From Clostridia bacterium (GTDB lineage: Bacteria; Bacillota; Clostridia; Christensenellales; UBA1242), in the NCBI GenBank assembly GCA_017478185.1, contig JAFVEA010000009.1:434527-498526 (forward strand): 64,000 nucleotides of DNA, read 5' to 3'. Made by a program: the position numbers and the translations under genes. The notes below the pieces were generated by a model. The model was not told the origin of the DNA. It saw only the letters and a list, made by a program, of their open reading frames with translations, and did not search any database. Of the stretch, positions 7,220 to 15,775 are shown one piece after another. The number at the start of each line of letters is the position of its first letter. The first letter of the stretch is position 1.

Positions 7220-8578
7220 TTGTGGTTTTTCTTTGAATATCGCAAAGAAAGTGATATTTTTAATAACATAAAAGAAAAATATAACAATTATCCTAGCAAA
7301 GATGAACTTTGCAAATATATAAATTTAACTCCCAGTGATAATAGCATTGATATTCTCACAAGAGAACAGGCATTGCACGATTTGGAGCAACTTAAATTCT
7401 TGTTGCGTTGGACTTACAGTGGTTATTTTGTGTTTGGTGAAGAAAAGTTTTTAAAGGCATTTGATACAATTTCAGGGCAACTTTTGGAAGACGGAATACA
7501 AGTTGCTGATTTTGCAAAATTAATATATGATAATTTAAACTTCATACAAGATAAGCATTTTTGTATTAAAAAAAGCGGATTAAGATTTTGTTTTGGGCAA
7601 AGAATTAGTACATTTTTTTGTGATAAATTTGATATTAGAAAAATCGATAATAAATATTATGTGTTGGATAATGAAAAATTAATTCAAATTAAAAAAATTA
7701 ACTCATCAAATGACTTAGATAAATATATAAAAGTTGCATGCAATGAAGATGGAGAATTATTCTATTGCATTGTGTTAAGAGAAAAAACTTGTGATATTGA
7801 ACTTGAAAATATGAATATTGAGGCTGATTTAAAGAAAATTTTATTGCCTAAAACAAGACCTAAGAACAAAATGATTGATGTCAAAAAGAAAAAAAATTAT
7901 TTGTATATAAGATTGCGTAATTGTAAATTGTTTTTTGAAAAAAATAAAAAATTATTATCAAAAAAATTAAGATTTGTGGAAAAAAATGCTAAAAAAAGAA
8001 AAAATGTAATAATCAATTCCACTTTTAACATAGGTGGTGCAGATACAGTAAACAAGCTAATTATGGAAAAATTTGAACTAGCTGATTGTAGGTTTATAAA
8101 TTTATTCCATTTGGCAACAGGGCAAGTGAAAATATCAAAAGATGATACTAATGGTTATATTTCTGGTATTGAAAAGATTTTAAAAAATGATGGAGAAAGA
8201 AATGGTATTGTAAAGATTAGGGTTTTAAATGAAAAAAATTTGATTAGATGTCAAGTTGCAACAAACAATCTGTTTATATTGCAAAATCAAAGTTTTTCTG
8301 CTGGCGAAGTGTTCAGTTATTGGGCAAATTGCGAAAATATGGTGCTTCTTGGTGACTATACTTGTGGTGCACAACATTTTGGGAATATAATGCCAAAATT
8401 CTATTTGGATAATAGTAAAATTGGATTAAGTATTGGTGCTTCATTTTTTGCAAATATAGGGAATGAGATAGTGGAAAATTTGGGGTATGAACCAGACATA
8501 TTTTTACTTTGTGAACCTGAAAAATTAGAAAAAGCAACAAAAAATTTTATAAATAAAAATATAAAAAATAATGTTTAA
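7220..8578 (+). CDS. S41 (C-terminal processing) peptidase-like protein, possibly 5'-truncated
   Basis: A 452-residue cytoplasmic-looking protein without signal peptide. The C-terminal third carries S41 landmarks: LFILQNQSFSAGEVFSYW with the expected catalytic serine in S-F-S-A-G-E, then LLGDYTCGAQHFGN, equivalent to the G-x-x-T-x-G segment of tail-specific proteases. The N-terminal 100 residues are helical (EQALHDLEQLKFLLRWTYSGYFVFG), as in other peptidases of the group. No PDZ domain is seen. The TTG start is weak, with no clear ribosome site. An in-frame TAA 16 bp upstream separates it from an ATG with a strong site, suggesting a nonsense mutation. It is followed by an ABC-transporter remnant. 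Such peptidases can accompany peptide export systems; the role here is unknown. Confidence 0.6.
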   Translation: MWFFFEYRKESDIFNNIKEKYNNYPSKDELCKYINLTPSDNSIDILTREQALHDLEQLKFLLRWTYSGYFVFGEEKFLKAFDTISGQLLEDGIQVADFAKLIYDNLNFIQDKHFCIKKSGLRFCFGQRISTFFCDKFDIRKIDNKYYVLDNEKLIQIKKINSSNDLDKYIKVACNEDGELFYCIVLREKTCDIELENMNIEADLKKILLPKTRPKNKMIDVKKKKNYLYIRLRNCKLFFEKNKKLLSKKLRFVEKNAKKRKNVIINSTFNIGGADTVNKLIMEKFELADCRFINLFHLATGQVKISKDDTNGYISGIEKILKNDGERNGIVKIRVLNEKNLIRCQVATNNLFILQNQSFSAGEVFSYWANCENMVLLGDYTCGAQHFGNIMPKFYLDNSKIGLSIGASFFANIGNEIVENLGYEPDIFLLCEPEKLEKATKNFINKNIKNNV

Positions 8579-8708
8579 TGATGACTTTTTAGATAATGGA
8601 AAAATTGTAACATCAGGCACTTTTGACGAACTTATGAAAAAGAACAAAACTTTTAAGAATATGTTTTTATCAGAAGATTTAAATGATAAAATAAATAGCG
8701 ATAACTAA
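8571..8708 (+). pseudogene. C-terminal remnant of an ABC transporter ATPase
   Basis: A 45-codon frame overlaps the end of the peptidase gene by 8 bp. It reads FLDNGKIVTSGTFDELMKKN followed by KTFKNMF, which is the characteristic end of an ABC exporter nucleotide-binding domain (I-V-x-L-D-x-G-K-I-V-x-x-G-T-H-x-E-L). Nothing of the Walker A, signature or Walker B parts is present upstream, so this is the last tenth of a deleted gene. It points to a lost exporter that once stood beside the peptidase. Confidence 0.65.
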
Positions 8709-8734
8709 AAAACGCACAATATGTGCGTTTTTTG
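8707..8734 (+). terminator. Terminator after the ABC remnant
   Basis: AAAAAACGCACA pairs with TGTGCGTTTTTT around a three-base loop, starting at the stop codon of the remnant. Confidence 0.85.
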
Positions 8735-8780
8735 TTTTAATTTTTTGCATTTTTTTATTATTTTTTCAAAAAGTATAATT

Positions 8781-9353
8781 ATGGAATTATATTATGTTTT
8801 TTTAATAATTTTTTTATGCTTAATAATTTTGTTGTTTTTTCCTTTGTTTTTTCAATTTAGATTTTATATAAATATTATAAAAAATATGGGAGCGATTTCA
8901 TTAACCTTTTTATTTATTCCAATCATTTCTTTTCAATTTAGAATAAAACCTAAATTTGTAACCATTTTTAAAAAGAAAACAGAGAAAGATGTTTTTATAG
9001 ATTTTAAAAATTTTGGTGTTATATTGCTATTTTATAATTTAGTATTTAAAAAATTAAAGATTTTTAAAAGTTTTGTTTTTGCTGAGATTGGCATAAAAAA
9101 TGATGCGTTTAAATCGGCAATTTTAAGTGGAGTTAGTATAACGCTTTTTAACAGCTTTTTATCTTTTTTGCATAATAATAAAAAATCGAACGCACAATAT
9201 GTTTGTAAGACAAAATTTGATGAAAATCAATTTAAATTTTCAGGGTATATGTCTTTTTTGATTTTTCCAATTTATGTGTATATGTTTTTAATAAAAATTG
9301 TTATACAAAAAATAAAAAAAGGAGCAAAAAATGGAGCAAAGCAGTCTTTGTGA
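8781..9353 (+). CDS. DUF2953-like membrane protein (YtfI-like)
   Basis: A 190-residue protein with a strongly hydrophobic N-terminal segment (residues 3-27) and a second hydrophobic region near the C-terminus. Between them is a basic stretch with KKLKIFKSFVFAEIGIKNDAF, which matches the F-x-x-x-x-G-x-x-D-A-x-x-T/S-x-x-x-x-G pattern of DUF2953 proteins. These commonly stand directly before gerW/ytfJ in endospore formers, as here (23-bp overlap). The ATG at 8781 (MELYYVFL) has only a weak ribosome site (AAAAAG). A longer frame upstream runs into the terminator and is unlikely. Function unknown; a sporulation link is inferred from context. Confidence 0.6.
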   Translation: MELYYVFLIIFLCLIILLFFPLFFQFRFYINIIKNMGAISLTFLFIPIISFQFRIKPKFVTIFKKKTEKDVFIDFKNFGVILLFYNLVFKKLKIFKSFVFAEIGIKNDAFKSAILSGVSITLFNSFLSFLHNNKKSNAQYVCKTKFDENQFKFSGYMSFLIFPIYVYMFLIKIVIQKIKKGAKNGAKQSL

Positions 9354-9738
9354 TTTAATAAAAAATGGATTTAAAAATTTAGTTCCACAATTTGACACAA
9401 ACAATGTTGTTGGAGATGAGATAACATTAGAAGATGGAACAAAAGTTTTGCCACTCATAAAAATTAGCGTGGGGTATGTTTCAGGGGGTGGGGAGTATGC
9501 AAAAACACACAACAAATCATATCCCTTTGCAGGCGGAACAAGCTCGGGATGTGTTGCTGAGCCAATAGGATTTTTTGTGGTAAGCAAACTGGAGCAAAAA
9601 TTTATACCATTAAATAGTGAAAATATTTATAAAAAATCAATAAAAAAACTTTTAGATGCTGTTTGTTATGTTTTAAAAAATGATAGCAAAGCAAAACTTA
9701 AAAAAGTTAAGGAGGAAGTGAAAAATGCAAAAAAATAA
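9331..9738 (+). CDS. GerW/YtfJ family sporulation protein
   Basis: A 135-residue protein with the family block ISVGYVSGGGEYA at about 46-58, a glycine-rich segment FAGGTSSGCVAEPIGFFVV at 67-85, and an amphipathic tail. YtfJ (GerW) in Bacillus is made in the forespore and needed for normal germination; homologues occur in most spore-forming Clostridia. The ATG follows AAAAAAAGGAGCAAAAA. It overlaps both neighbours: 23 bp with the DUF2953 gene and 14 bp with the carboxypeptidase gene. The three form a tightly coupled unit also known from other spore formers (ytfI-ytfJ-dacF type). Confidence 0.85.
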   Translation: MEQSSLCDLIKNGFKNLVPQFDTNNVVGDEITLEDGTKVLPLIKISVGYVSGGGEYAKTHNKSYPFAGGTSSGCVAEPIGFFVVSKLEQKFIPLNSENIYKKSIKKLLDAVCYVLKNDSKAKLKKVKEEVKNAKK

Positions 9739-10888
9739 GACAAAATATTTTAGTTTTTTCGCTATTTTGTGTTTCTTTATGCTTTTTTTAAATTCTTTTA
9801 ATTTTGTTTATGCTGAAGATAATTTGTTTAAAGACAAAATAGATTATTCATGTTCGGCAAAAAGTGCTGTTATGATTGAGGCTTCCACAAAAAGAATTGT
9901 GTATAGCAAAAATGCCTATGAAGCCCTTCCAATGGCAAGCACCACAAAAATTGTTACCGCAATAACAGCAATAGAAAATTGTGATGATTTAGATAAAATA
10001 ATCACAATAGACAAATCTTGCGTGGGCGTTAGTGGAACAAGCATATATTTGAAAGAGGGCGAACAAATTTCAATTAGAGAACTTTTGTATGGGTTAATGC
10101 TTCGAAGCGGAAATGATGCAAGCGTGGCTCTAGCTAAAGAGATTGGAGGAAGTGTTGAAAATTTTTGTGCAATGATGAATAACTTAGCAAAAAAAGTTGG
10201 TGCACAAGATTCAAACTTTAAAAATCCCCATGGGCTTGATGAAAATGGGCATCACACAACAGCATATGATTTGGCGTTAATCACAGCATATGCTTTAGAA
10301 AACAAGGACTTTGCTGAAATTGTTAAAACAAAGAGCATAAAAATATGTGAAGGGAAAGAAAACTTTAGATATTTGGTTAACAAAAACAAATTATTAAATA
10401 GCTTGGAAGGTTGTATTGGCGTTAAAACTGGCTTTACCGATGATGCGGGAAGGTGCCTAGTTTCAGCTTGCGAAAGAGATAATTTAAGATTTGTTTGCGT
10501 TGTTTTTAATTGTGGACCAATGTTTGAAGAAAGCTCAGATATGCTGAAACTCGCTTTTCAAAAATTTAGAATGATTGAAATTTTGCCATCATATTTTTAT
10601 GTTAAAAATGTGGAGGTTAAAAACGGAAAATTAGATAATGTGGGGCTATATTCAAAACAAGGATTGTCACTACCTTTATCAATTGAAGAAGAAAGCAATT
10701 TGAGTGTGGAGTTCAATGTTCCAGAAAATTTAAAAGCGCCATTAAAAAAAGATGACGAAGTTGGGGAGATTCAAATTTATTTTAACAATCACTTGATTTT
10801 TTCTGAAAAAGTATATACAATAGAAGAAGTGGATTCAAAGTTATATAAAGATAAAATAAAAGAAATTTTAGATAACTGGAATGCTTAA
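9725..10888 (+). CDS. D-alanyl-D-alanine carboxypeptidase (DacF/PBP5 type, S11)
   Basis: A penicillin-binding protein that trims the terminal D-Ala from peptidoglycan stem peptides outside the membrane. A signal peptide spans residues 1-30 (basic start, FFAILCFFMLFLN core, VYA cleavage site). Active-site motifs are in order: S72-T-T-K75 (SxxK), S128-G-N130 (SxN) and KTG near 236. A C-terminal beta domain follows from about 290. At 387 residues it has the normal length. No obvious C-terminal amphipathic anchor is seen. The ATG lies inside the end of ytfJ after AAGGAGGAAGTG. The context (ytfJ upstream, rluB downstream) matches the sporulation-type dacF locus, so a role in cortex or vegetative wall trimming is possible. 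Confidence 0.88.
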   Translation: MQKNKTKYFSFFAILCFFMLFLNSFNFVYAEDNLFKDKIDYSCSAKSAVMIEASTKRIVYSKNAYEALPMASTTKIVTAITAIENCDDLDKIITIDKSCVGVSGTSIYLKEGEQISIRELLYGLMLRSGNDASVALAKEIGGSVENFCAMMNNLAKKVGAQDSNFKNPHGLDENGHHTTAYDLALITAYALENKDFAEIVKTKSIKICEGKENFRYLVNKNKLLNSLEGCIGVKTGFTDDAGRCLVSACERDNLRFVCVVFNCGPMFEESSDMLKLAFQKFRMIEILPSYFYVKNVEVKNGKLDNVGLYSKQGLSLPLSIEEESNLSVEFNVPENLKAPLKKDDEVGEIQIYFNNHLIFSEKVYTIEEVDSKLYKDKIKEILDNWNA

Positions 10889-10911
10889 AAATAAAAAGGA
10901 AAAAAGAATAA

Positions 10912-11619
10912 ATGCGTTTAAACAAATTTATGGCATCTTGCGGGATTGCGTCTAGAAGAAAATGCGATGAAATTATAGAAAGTGGAAGAGTGAAGATAAA
11001 TGCAAAAACTGTTAAAAAACTTGGCACTCAAATTGATATTAAAAAAGATTTGGTAACAGTTGATGACAGAGCCATAAGAATAAAAGGTGATTTTGAATAT
11101 TATATTTTATATAAGCCAGTGGGTTATGTTACAACAGTCAGTGACCCTCAACACAGAAAAACTGTTATGGAACTTATTCCAGAAAGCAGAAAAAGGCTTT
11201 ATCCTATAGGAAGACTTGATTATAACACGTCGGGACTACTTTTGGTTACAAACGATGGCGATTTAACTCAAAAGTTAACACATCCATCATTTGAGCTTGG
11301 AAAAACTTATTTGGTAACAGTTAAAGGTGAAGTTAGTTTGTTAGACATTGCAAAACTTAAAAAAGGTGTGGATATTGGGGGTTTTGTAACCAGCAAAGCG
11401 CAAGTTAACTTGATAAGGTCAAACAAAAAAGAAAGCAAAGTTAAATTAACTATTCATGAAGGCAAAAACAGACAGGTTAGAAGAATGTTTTTGAGTATTG
11501 GCAAAAAAGTCACAGCTTTAGAGAGAATTGCGGTTGGAAAACTTACTTTATCTGGGCTTAGTGAGGGGGAATGCAGACCGCTTTTTGAGAATGAAATAAA
11601 ATATTTAAAGGAGCTTTGA
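10912..11619 (+). CDS. rluB: 23S rRNA pseudouridine synthase, RluB/RsuA family
   Basis: A 235-residue enzyme with an N-terminal S4 RNA-binding domain (MRLNKFMASCGIASRRKCDEI) and the RsuA-family catalytic domain containing GRLDYNTSGLLLVTNDGDL around residue 100. The aspartate of G-R-L-D is the catalytic nucleophile. The later KLTIHEGKNRQVRRMF block is also typical. RluB converts one uridine of helix 80-90 of 23S rRNA in well-studied bacteria; exact site specificity cannot be read here. The ATG follows AAAAAGGAAAAAAGAATAA. plsC begins 1 bp after its stop, so both are co-translated. Confidence 0.9.
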   Translation: MRLNKFMASCGIASRRKCDEIIESGRVKINAKTVKKLGTQIDIKKDLVTVDDRAIRIKGDFEYYILYKPVGYVTTVSDPQHRKTVMELIPESRKRLYPIGRLDYNTSGLLLVTNDGDLTQKLTHPSFELGKTYLVTVKGEVSLLDIAKLKKGVDIGGFVTSKAQVNLIRSNKKESKVKLTIHEGKNRQVRRMFLSIGKKVTALERIAVGKLTLSGLSEGECRPLFENEIKYLKEL

Positions 11620-11620
11620 T

Positions 11621-12271
11621 ATGTTTTTTTATCGAGTAAGTCACGCTATTGTATATTTGCCAACAGCAGTTTTTTATCCAACAAAAGTTATAGGGAAAAA
11701 GAATGTTCCTAAAAAAGGAAGTGCAATTTTGTGTTGTAATCATAGGTCTAATATGGATGTGGTTGTTATTGAAACAAAATTTTATAGAAGACCTTATATT
11801 CTATCAAAGCACACTCTTTTTAAAAATAAATTTGTTGGAGCTGTTTTAAAAAGTTATGGGGGAATACCTGTTAACAGAGAGCAAGTTGGAGTGTCGTCAA
11901 TAAAACAAGCATTAGATGCGTTAAAAAATGGAGAAAGACTACTATTATTTCCTGAGGGAACAAGAAAAGATATAACTGATGGCGAGAATATGTCTTTAAA
12001 AAACGGAACGGCAATGTTTGCCATAAAGTCGCAAGCTCCAATTGTTCCTATGTGGCTTTTGAAAAAACCTAAGTTTTGCAGAAGAAATGTCTTGCTTGTT
12101 GGAAAGCCTTTTGTGCTTGATGAATTTGCTGGGCAAAAGTTAACAAAAGAAGTTTTAGAAAAGGCAAGCAATATTATCTCACAAAGTATGCAAAAATTAA
12201 GAGATGACTACCTAAAACAAAAAGAAGAAAAAAACAAAAAGAAGTTAGAAAAGAAAGCAATAGAGCAATAA
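11621..12271 (+). CDS. plsC: 1-acyl-sn-glycerol-3-phosphate acyltransferase
   Basis: PlsC adds the second acyl chain to lysophosphatidate to form phosphatidate at the membrane. The sequence has the HX4D catalytic motif (NHRSNMDV at about 40-47), YGGIPVNRE, and FPEGTRKD at about 109-116, the substrate-binding E-G-T-R motif. VPMWL follows. The N-terminus is hydrophobic (YRVSHAIVYLPTAVFYP) and likely membrane-associated. The last 25 residues are lysine-rich. At 216 residues it has standard length. It starts immediately after rluB with AAGGAG before the ATG. A terminator 32 bp downstream ends the unit. Confidence 0.9.
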   Translation: MFFYRVSHAIVYLPTAVFYPTKVIGKKNVPKKGSAILCCNHRSNMDVVVIETKFYRRPYILSKHTLFKNKFVGAVLKSYGGIPVNREQVGVSSIKQALDALKNGERLLLFPEGTRKDITDGENMSLKNGTAMFAIKSQAPIVPMWLLKKPKFCRRNVLLVGKPFVLDEFAGQKLTKEVLEKASNIISQSMQKLRDDYLKQKEEKNKKKLEKKAIEQ

Positions 12272-12302
12272 AATGATAGAAAATTTTATTTTTTAAGTTT
12301 TT

Positions 12303-12341
12303 AAAAGATTGATTAATTCAATCTTTTTATTTTTTGCATAA
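12303..12341 (+). repeat. 39-bp repeat, copy 1, containing the plsC terminator
   Basis: The inverted repeat AAAAGATTGA...TCAATCTTTT plus T-tract (12303-12328) is a rho-independent terminator. The 39 bases from 12303 are identical to 23540-23578, on the other side of the main polysaccharide gene block. Confidence 0.85.
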
Positions 12342-12455
12342 GAATTATTTAATTTTCATTTTATCTTAACTATATATTATATACTCTATTTTTAAATTGT
12401 AATAAAATATAATCTAATTTTGTTCAAGGAAAAAACGAAAAGCATACAATTTTAA

Positions 12456-12484
12456 TTGACTAAAAGTAGCTGCTTTGTTATACT
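12456..12484 (+). promoter_or_regulatory. Promoter of the polysaccharide operon
   Basis: TTGACT (12456-12461), 17 bp, TATACT (12479-12484), followed by AGGAGA and the first glycosyltransferase ATG at 12519. The implied transcript starts near 12491. Confidence 0.7.
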
Positions 12485-12518
12485 AAATATGTTGATATTC
12501 AAAGGATTAGGAGAAGAT

Positions 12519-13388
12519 ATGAATGATATAGAAATAATATGTCCACTTTATAATGCTGCGGATTATATTTTAAGTTTAAAATCTTCATTAGATATGCAGA
12601 AAGAAGTTAATATAACAAAGATTAATTTTATTTTAACTGAATCAAGTGATGATAGTGAAAAAATACTGAAAGAAAATAAAATTCCATTTAAAAAAATTCT
12701 TAAAAAAGAGTTTTCTCATAGTAAAACGAGGGAAGAGGCTGGCTTGAGTAGTCAATCAGATATTTTGGTTTTTATAACGCAAGATGTTGTTATAAAGGAT
12801 TGTGATTGGCTAAAAAAATTAGTCAAGCCAATTATTGATGGTGAAGCGGAGGCTAGTTTTTCAAGGCAAATATCAAAATATAACAATATTGAAAAATATA
12901 CTAGAGAAAAAAATTATCCTTTAGAATCTTATATAAATACGAAAGCTGATATTAACAAAAAAGGATTAAACGCATTTTTCTTTTCTGATGCTTCTAGTGC
13001 AATAAAAACTTCTGTATTTAAAAAATTAAATGGATATGATGGAAAAATTTTCCCAACAAATGAAGATATGTATATAGCGCATAAACTAATAACTAATGGA
13101 TATAAAATTAAATATTGTTCAGATTCTATTGTTTATCATTCACATAAATTTACATTTAAACAGCTCTATAAACGATACTATGATATAGGTGTGTTCTTTG
13201 CGCAAAATCCTTATTTAAATGAATATGGAACAAACAAGGCGGGTGGTGGATTAGCAAAATATGTTTTAAAAAGAGCTCTTAAAGAATTTAACATAAAAGT
13301 TTTGTTTAGATTTTTACCTGATATGTTATTAAGATGGTTGGGGTTTAAAAAAGGTAAGAAAAATTTTTGTAGAAATCAAAAAATTTAA
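12519..13388 (+). CDS. Family 2 glycosyltransferase (rhamnosyltransferase-like)
   Basis: A 289-residue GT-A fold enzyme predicted to transfer a nucleotide-activated sugar onto the growing lipid-linked repeat unit on the inner membrane face. It opens with IEIICPLYNAADYIL, then LTESSDDSE (nucleotide-binding region), SDILVFITQDVVI (D-x-D-like position reads TQDV) and EASFSRQIS. The R-Q followed by a Y-T-R-E-K-N-Y-P block is typical of dTDP-rhamnosyltransferases. NGYDGKIFPTNEDMYIAHKL carries the E-D catalytic motif. The start is ATG after TTAGGAGAAGAT; a longer frame upstream lies before the probable transcript start. First gene of the operon. The four rml genes support rhamnose as donor (inference). 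Confidence 0.8.
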   Translation: MNDIEIICPLYNAADYILSLKSSLDMQKEVNITKINFILTESSDDSEKILKENKIPFKKILKKEFSHSKTREEAGLSSQSDILVFITQDVVIKDCDWLKKLVKPIIDGEAEASFSRQISKYNNIEKYTREKNYPLESYINTKADINKKGLNAFFFSDASSAIKTSVFKKLNGYDGKIFPTNEDMYIAHKLITNGYKIKYCSDSIVYHSHKFTFKQLYKRYYDIGVFFAQNPYLNEYGTNKAGGGLAKYVLKRALKEFNIKVLFRFLPDMLLRWLGFKKGKKNFCRNQKI

Positions 13389-13422
13389 ATTAAACACTAG
13401 ATAAAATTGGAGAAAATTTATA

Positions 13423-14859
13423 ATGAATTTATTAATGATTTGTGTGGGAATTGTATTAATAATTTTGTTTTTTGTATTACTAATATTTAAAAGAAATTAC
13501 CTGTCTTTATATGTTTTAATTATATGGATATTTTTGCCTAAAATTAATATTATAACACCGATTGCGAATGTAACCACTGGTATAAGGATAGAGGATATTA
13601 TAATTTTGATTTTTTGTTTTGTTTTGTTATTTGAAAAATTTAAGTCCTGTAAAAGTTTATTTAAAAGCAAGTTAATGTTGATATGTTATGCTTATTTAGG
13701 GGCAAGCTTTATATCATTTTTATGGGGGATACTTGGTGGATTAACTATTTCTCCTTTGGCATCTATTTTAGGACTTGTGCGAAAAGTTGAATATTTTTGC
13801 TTTATTCTTGTGGGGGCTGATTTTATTTATTTTAATAAGACAAATTATTTAGAAATATTTAAACAAGTGATAGATATTAGTTTATTATATATTTTTATTC
13901 TTTGTATTTTACAATATTCTAAATTAATTGGTGGCTTTTTAATTGGGGAATATAGTCCAGTAGTAACATATGCAACAGCTCAATTTAATGGGGCTTATGA
14001 GTTGGGTGCATATTGTAATTTAATACTTCCATTGTATATTTATAGTGTGATAAAAAGTAAATCGTGGCAAGATAAAATTTTAAATAGTTGTTTTATTTTT
14101 TTTAATTTTGTTGCCGTTGCTTTGACAATGTCTAGAACGCCTATTGCAATTAACATACTTATAACTTTTTTAATGATATTTGTTTTCAGTAATAAGAAGT
14201 TTAAGATCATAGAAGCTGTTGGTTGTATAACTTTTGTTTGTCTATTATTTGTGCTTATAAAATATCAAGCGTTTTCATTCCTACAAAGATTTAATTCACT
14301 AAATTTACATGAAATTTTTAACTCAATTTCGTATAATATACAAAATGTTACTTATGATGATTATTATAAAAATTTATATGAAGGTCAGCCGTATTCATTA
14401 TATGGTGGTGGAGATGTAAGCTTTAATATGAGAATGTTCAAATGGGCGGCTATGTTGAATGTATTTTTAAGCTTTCCAATATTTGGTTATGGATTTGGAT
14501 CAAATGTAACAATAGATGGGAACTATATTAAAATGTTAGCTGAAAATGGATTAGTAGGATTAGTATTATTTATTTGTATTTTTGTTCGAATATTTTTAAT
14601 GACAAAAGGAAGAAAGGATTTATTAAATGTTTTAGTTATCTTTACTTCTATAACTATTCTTTTAGGTGCAGTATTTATAGATATGTTTGAGTCTTCCAAA
14701 GTAATGTCGTTATTTTGGTTTATTATTGGTATATTTTTGTTTAAATATATATCACAACCAGAAAATAAATCAGAAAATAATGACAACATAACAGGTTTAG
14801 GTAATTTAACAATAAAAAACAACAGAGAAATAATAAAAACAACAAAAAGGAGAAAATAA
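13423..14859 (+). CDS. O-antigen polymerase/ligase-type membrane protein (Wzy-like)
   Basis: A 478-residue protein with about 10-12 transmembrane segments and a large extracellular loop (about 290-335) rich in Y, N and D before the conserved-looking FGYGFGSNVTIDGNYIKMLAENGLVGL region. This is the usual O-antigen ligase/Wzy architecture (G-x-G-x-x-N-x-x-x-x-x-E-x-G-x-x-G). It probably polymerises lipid-linked repeat units on the outer face of the membrane. Sequence conservation in Wzy is low, so ligase versus polymerase cannot be told apart. A second protein of the same class is at 24914. It ends directly before rmlA, whose ribosome site lies inside its last codons. Confidence 0.75.
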   Translation: MNLLMICVGIVLIILFFVLLIFKRNYLSLYVLIIWIFLPKINIITPIANVTTGIRIEDIIILIFCFVLLFEKFKSCKSLFKSKLMLICYAYLGASFISFLWGILGGLTISPLASILGLVRKVEYFCFILVGADFIYFNKTNYLEIFKQVIDISLLYIFILCILQYSKLIGGFLIGEYSPVVTYATAQFNGAYELGAYCNLILPLYIYSVIKSKSWQDKILNSCFIFFNFVAVALTMSRTPIAINILITFLMIFVFSNKKFKIIEAVGCITFVCLLFVLIKYQAFSFLQRFNSLNLHEIFNSISYNIQNVTYDDYYKNLYEGQPYSLYGGGDVSFNMRMFKWAAMLNVFLSFPIFGYGFGSNVTIDGNYIKMLAENGLVGLVLFICIFVRIFLMTKGRKDLLNVLVIFTSITILLGAVFIDMFESSKVMSLFWFIIGIFLFKYISQPENKSENNDNITGLGNLTIKNNREIIKTTKRRK

Positions 14860-15768
14860 ATGAAAATAAAGGGTATAATTTTAGCAGGGGGTAGTGGAAC
14901 CAGACTATATCCACTAACAATGGTAACAAGTAAACAATTGTTACCGATATATGATAAGCCGATGATATATTATCCGCTTTCTGTTTTGATGCTTGCGGAG
15001 ATAAGGGATATATTAATTATTTCAACTCCAAGTGATACACCAAGATTCGAGGAACTTTTAGGTGATGGTAGTCAATTTGGTTTGAATTTAAAATATAAAG
15101 TTCAGCCATCTCCAGATGGTCTTGCTCAAGCTTTTATTTTAGGTGAAGAGTTTTTGCAAGATGCAGATGGTGTTTGTATGATCTTAGGAGATAATATTTT
15201 TTATGGTGATGGACTTATCTCTGGATTAATACGAGCAAAACAAAATTTGATAAGAAACATTGCCACAATTTTTGGATATCATGTAAATGATCCTGAGAGA
15301 TTTGGAGTTGTGGAATTTGATAAAAATAATAAAGTTATATCAATAGAAGAAAAACCGGAAGACCCAAAATCTAATTATGCAGTCACAGGACTTTATTTTT
15401 ACGATAAAAAAGTGATAGAATATGCAAAATCTATAAAGCCCTCAAATAGAGGAGAGTTGGAAATAACTGATGTTAATAAACTGTATTTGCATGCAGGAAA
15501 TTTAGATGTGGTTACTTTTGGGAGAGGTATGACATGGCTTGATACAGGTACACATCAAACTTTAGCTGATGCGACAATGTTTGTTAAGATGGTAGAAGAA
15601 CATCAAGGCTTAAAAATTAGTTGTCCAGAGGAAATAGCGTATAAAAATAATTGGATAACAAAAAAACAACTTCTTGAGAGAGCTGAGTTAATGAAAAAGA
15701 ATCAATATGGTAAACATTTGTTTAGTGTTGCGAATAGTGGTATAATTCATCATAAAAAAAAGGAGTAA
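14860..15768 (+). CDS. rmlA: Glucose-1-phosphate thymidylyltransferase
   Basis: RmlA makes dTDP-glucose from glucose-1-phosphate and dTTP, the first step of dTDP-L-rhamnose synthesis. Canonical blocks are present: [13 protein letters not shown] near residues 8-20, [51 protein letters not shown] and [18 protein letters not shown]. At 302 residues it has normal length. The ATG follows AAAAAGGAGAAAATAA. rmlC begins 7 bp later. All four rml genes are in the operon, but rmlB and rmlD are separated from this pair by glycosyltransferases. Confidence 0.96.
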   Translation: MKIKGIILAGGSGTRLYPLTMVTSKQLLPIYDKPMIYYPLSVLMLAEIRDILIISTPSDTPRFEELLGDGSQFGLNLKYKVQPSPDGLAQAFILGEEFLQDADGVCMILGDNIFYGDGLISGLIRAKQNLIRNIATIFGYHVNDPERFGVVEFDKNNKVISIEEKPEDPKSNYAVTGLYFYDKKVIEYAKSIKPSNRGELEITDVNKLYLHAGNLDVVTFGRGMTWLDTGTHQTLADATMFVKMVEEHQGLKISCPEEIAYKNNWITKKQLLERAELMKKNQYGKHLFSVANSGIIHHKKKE

Positions 15769-15775
15769 TATTAAT

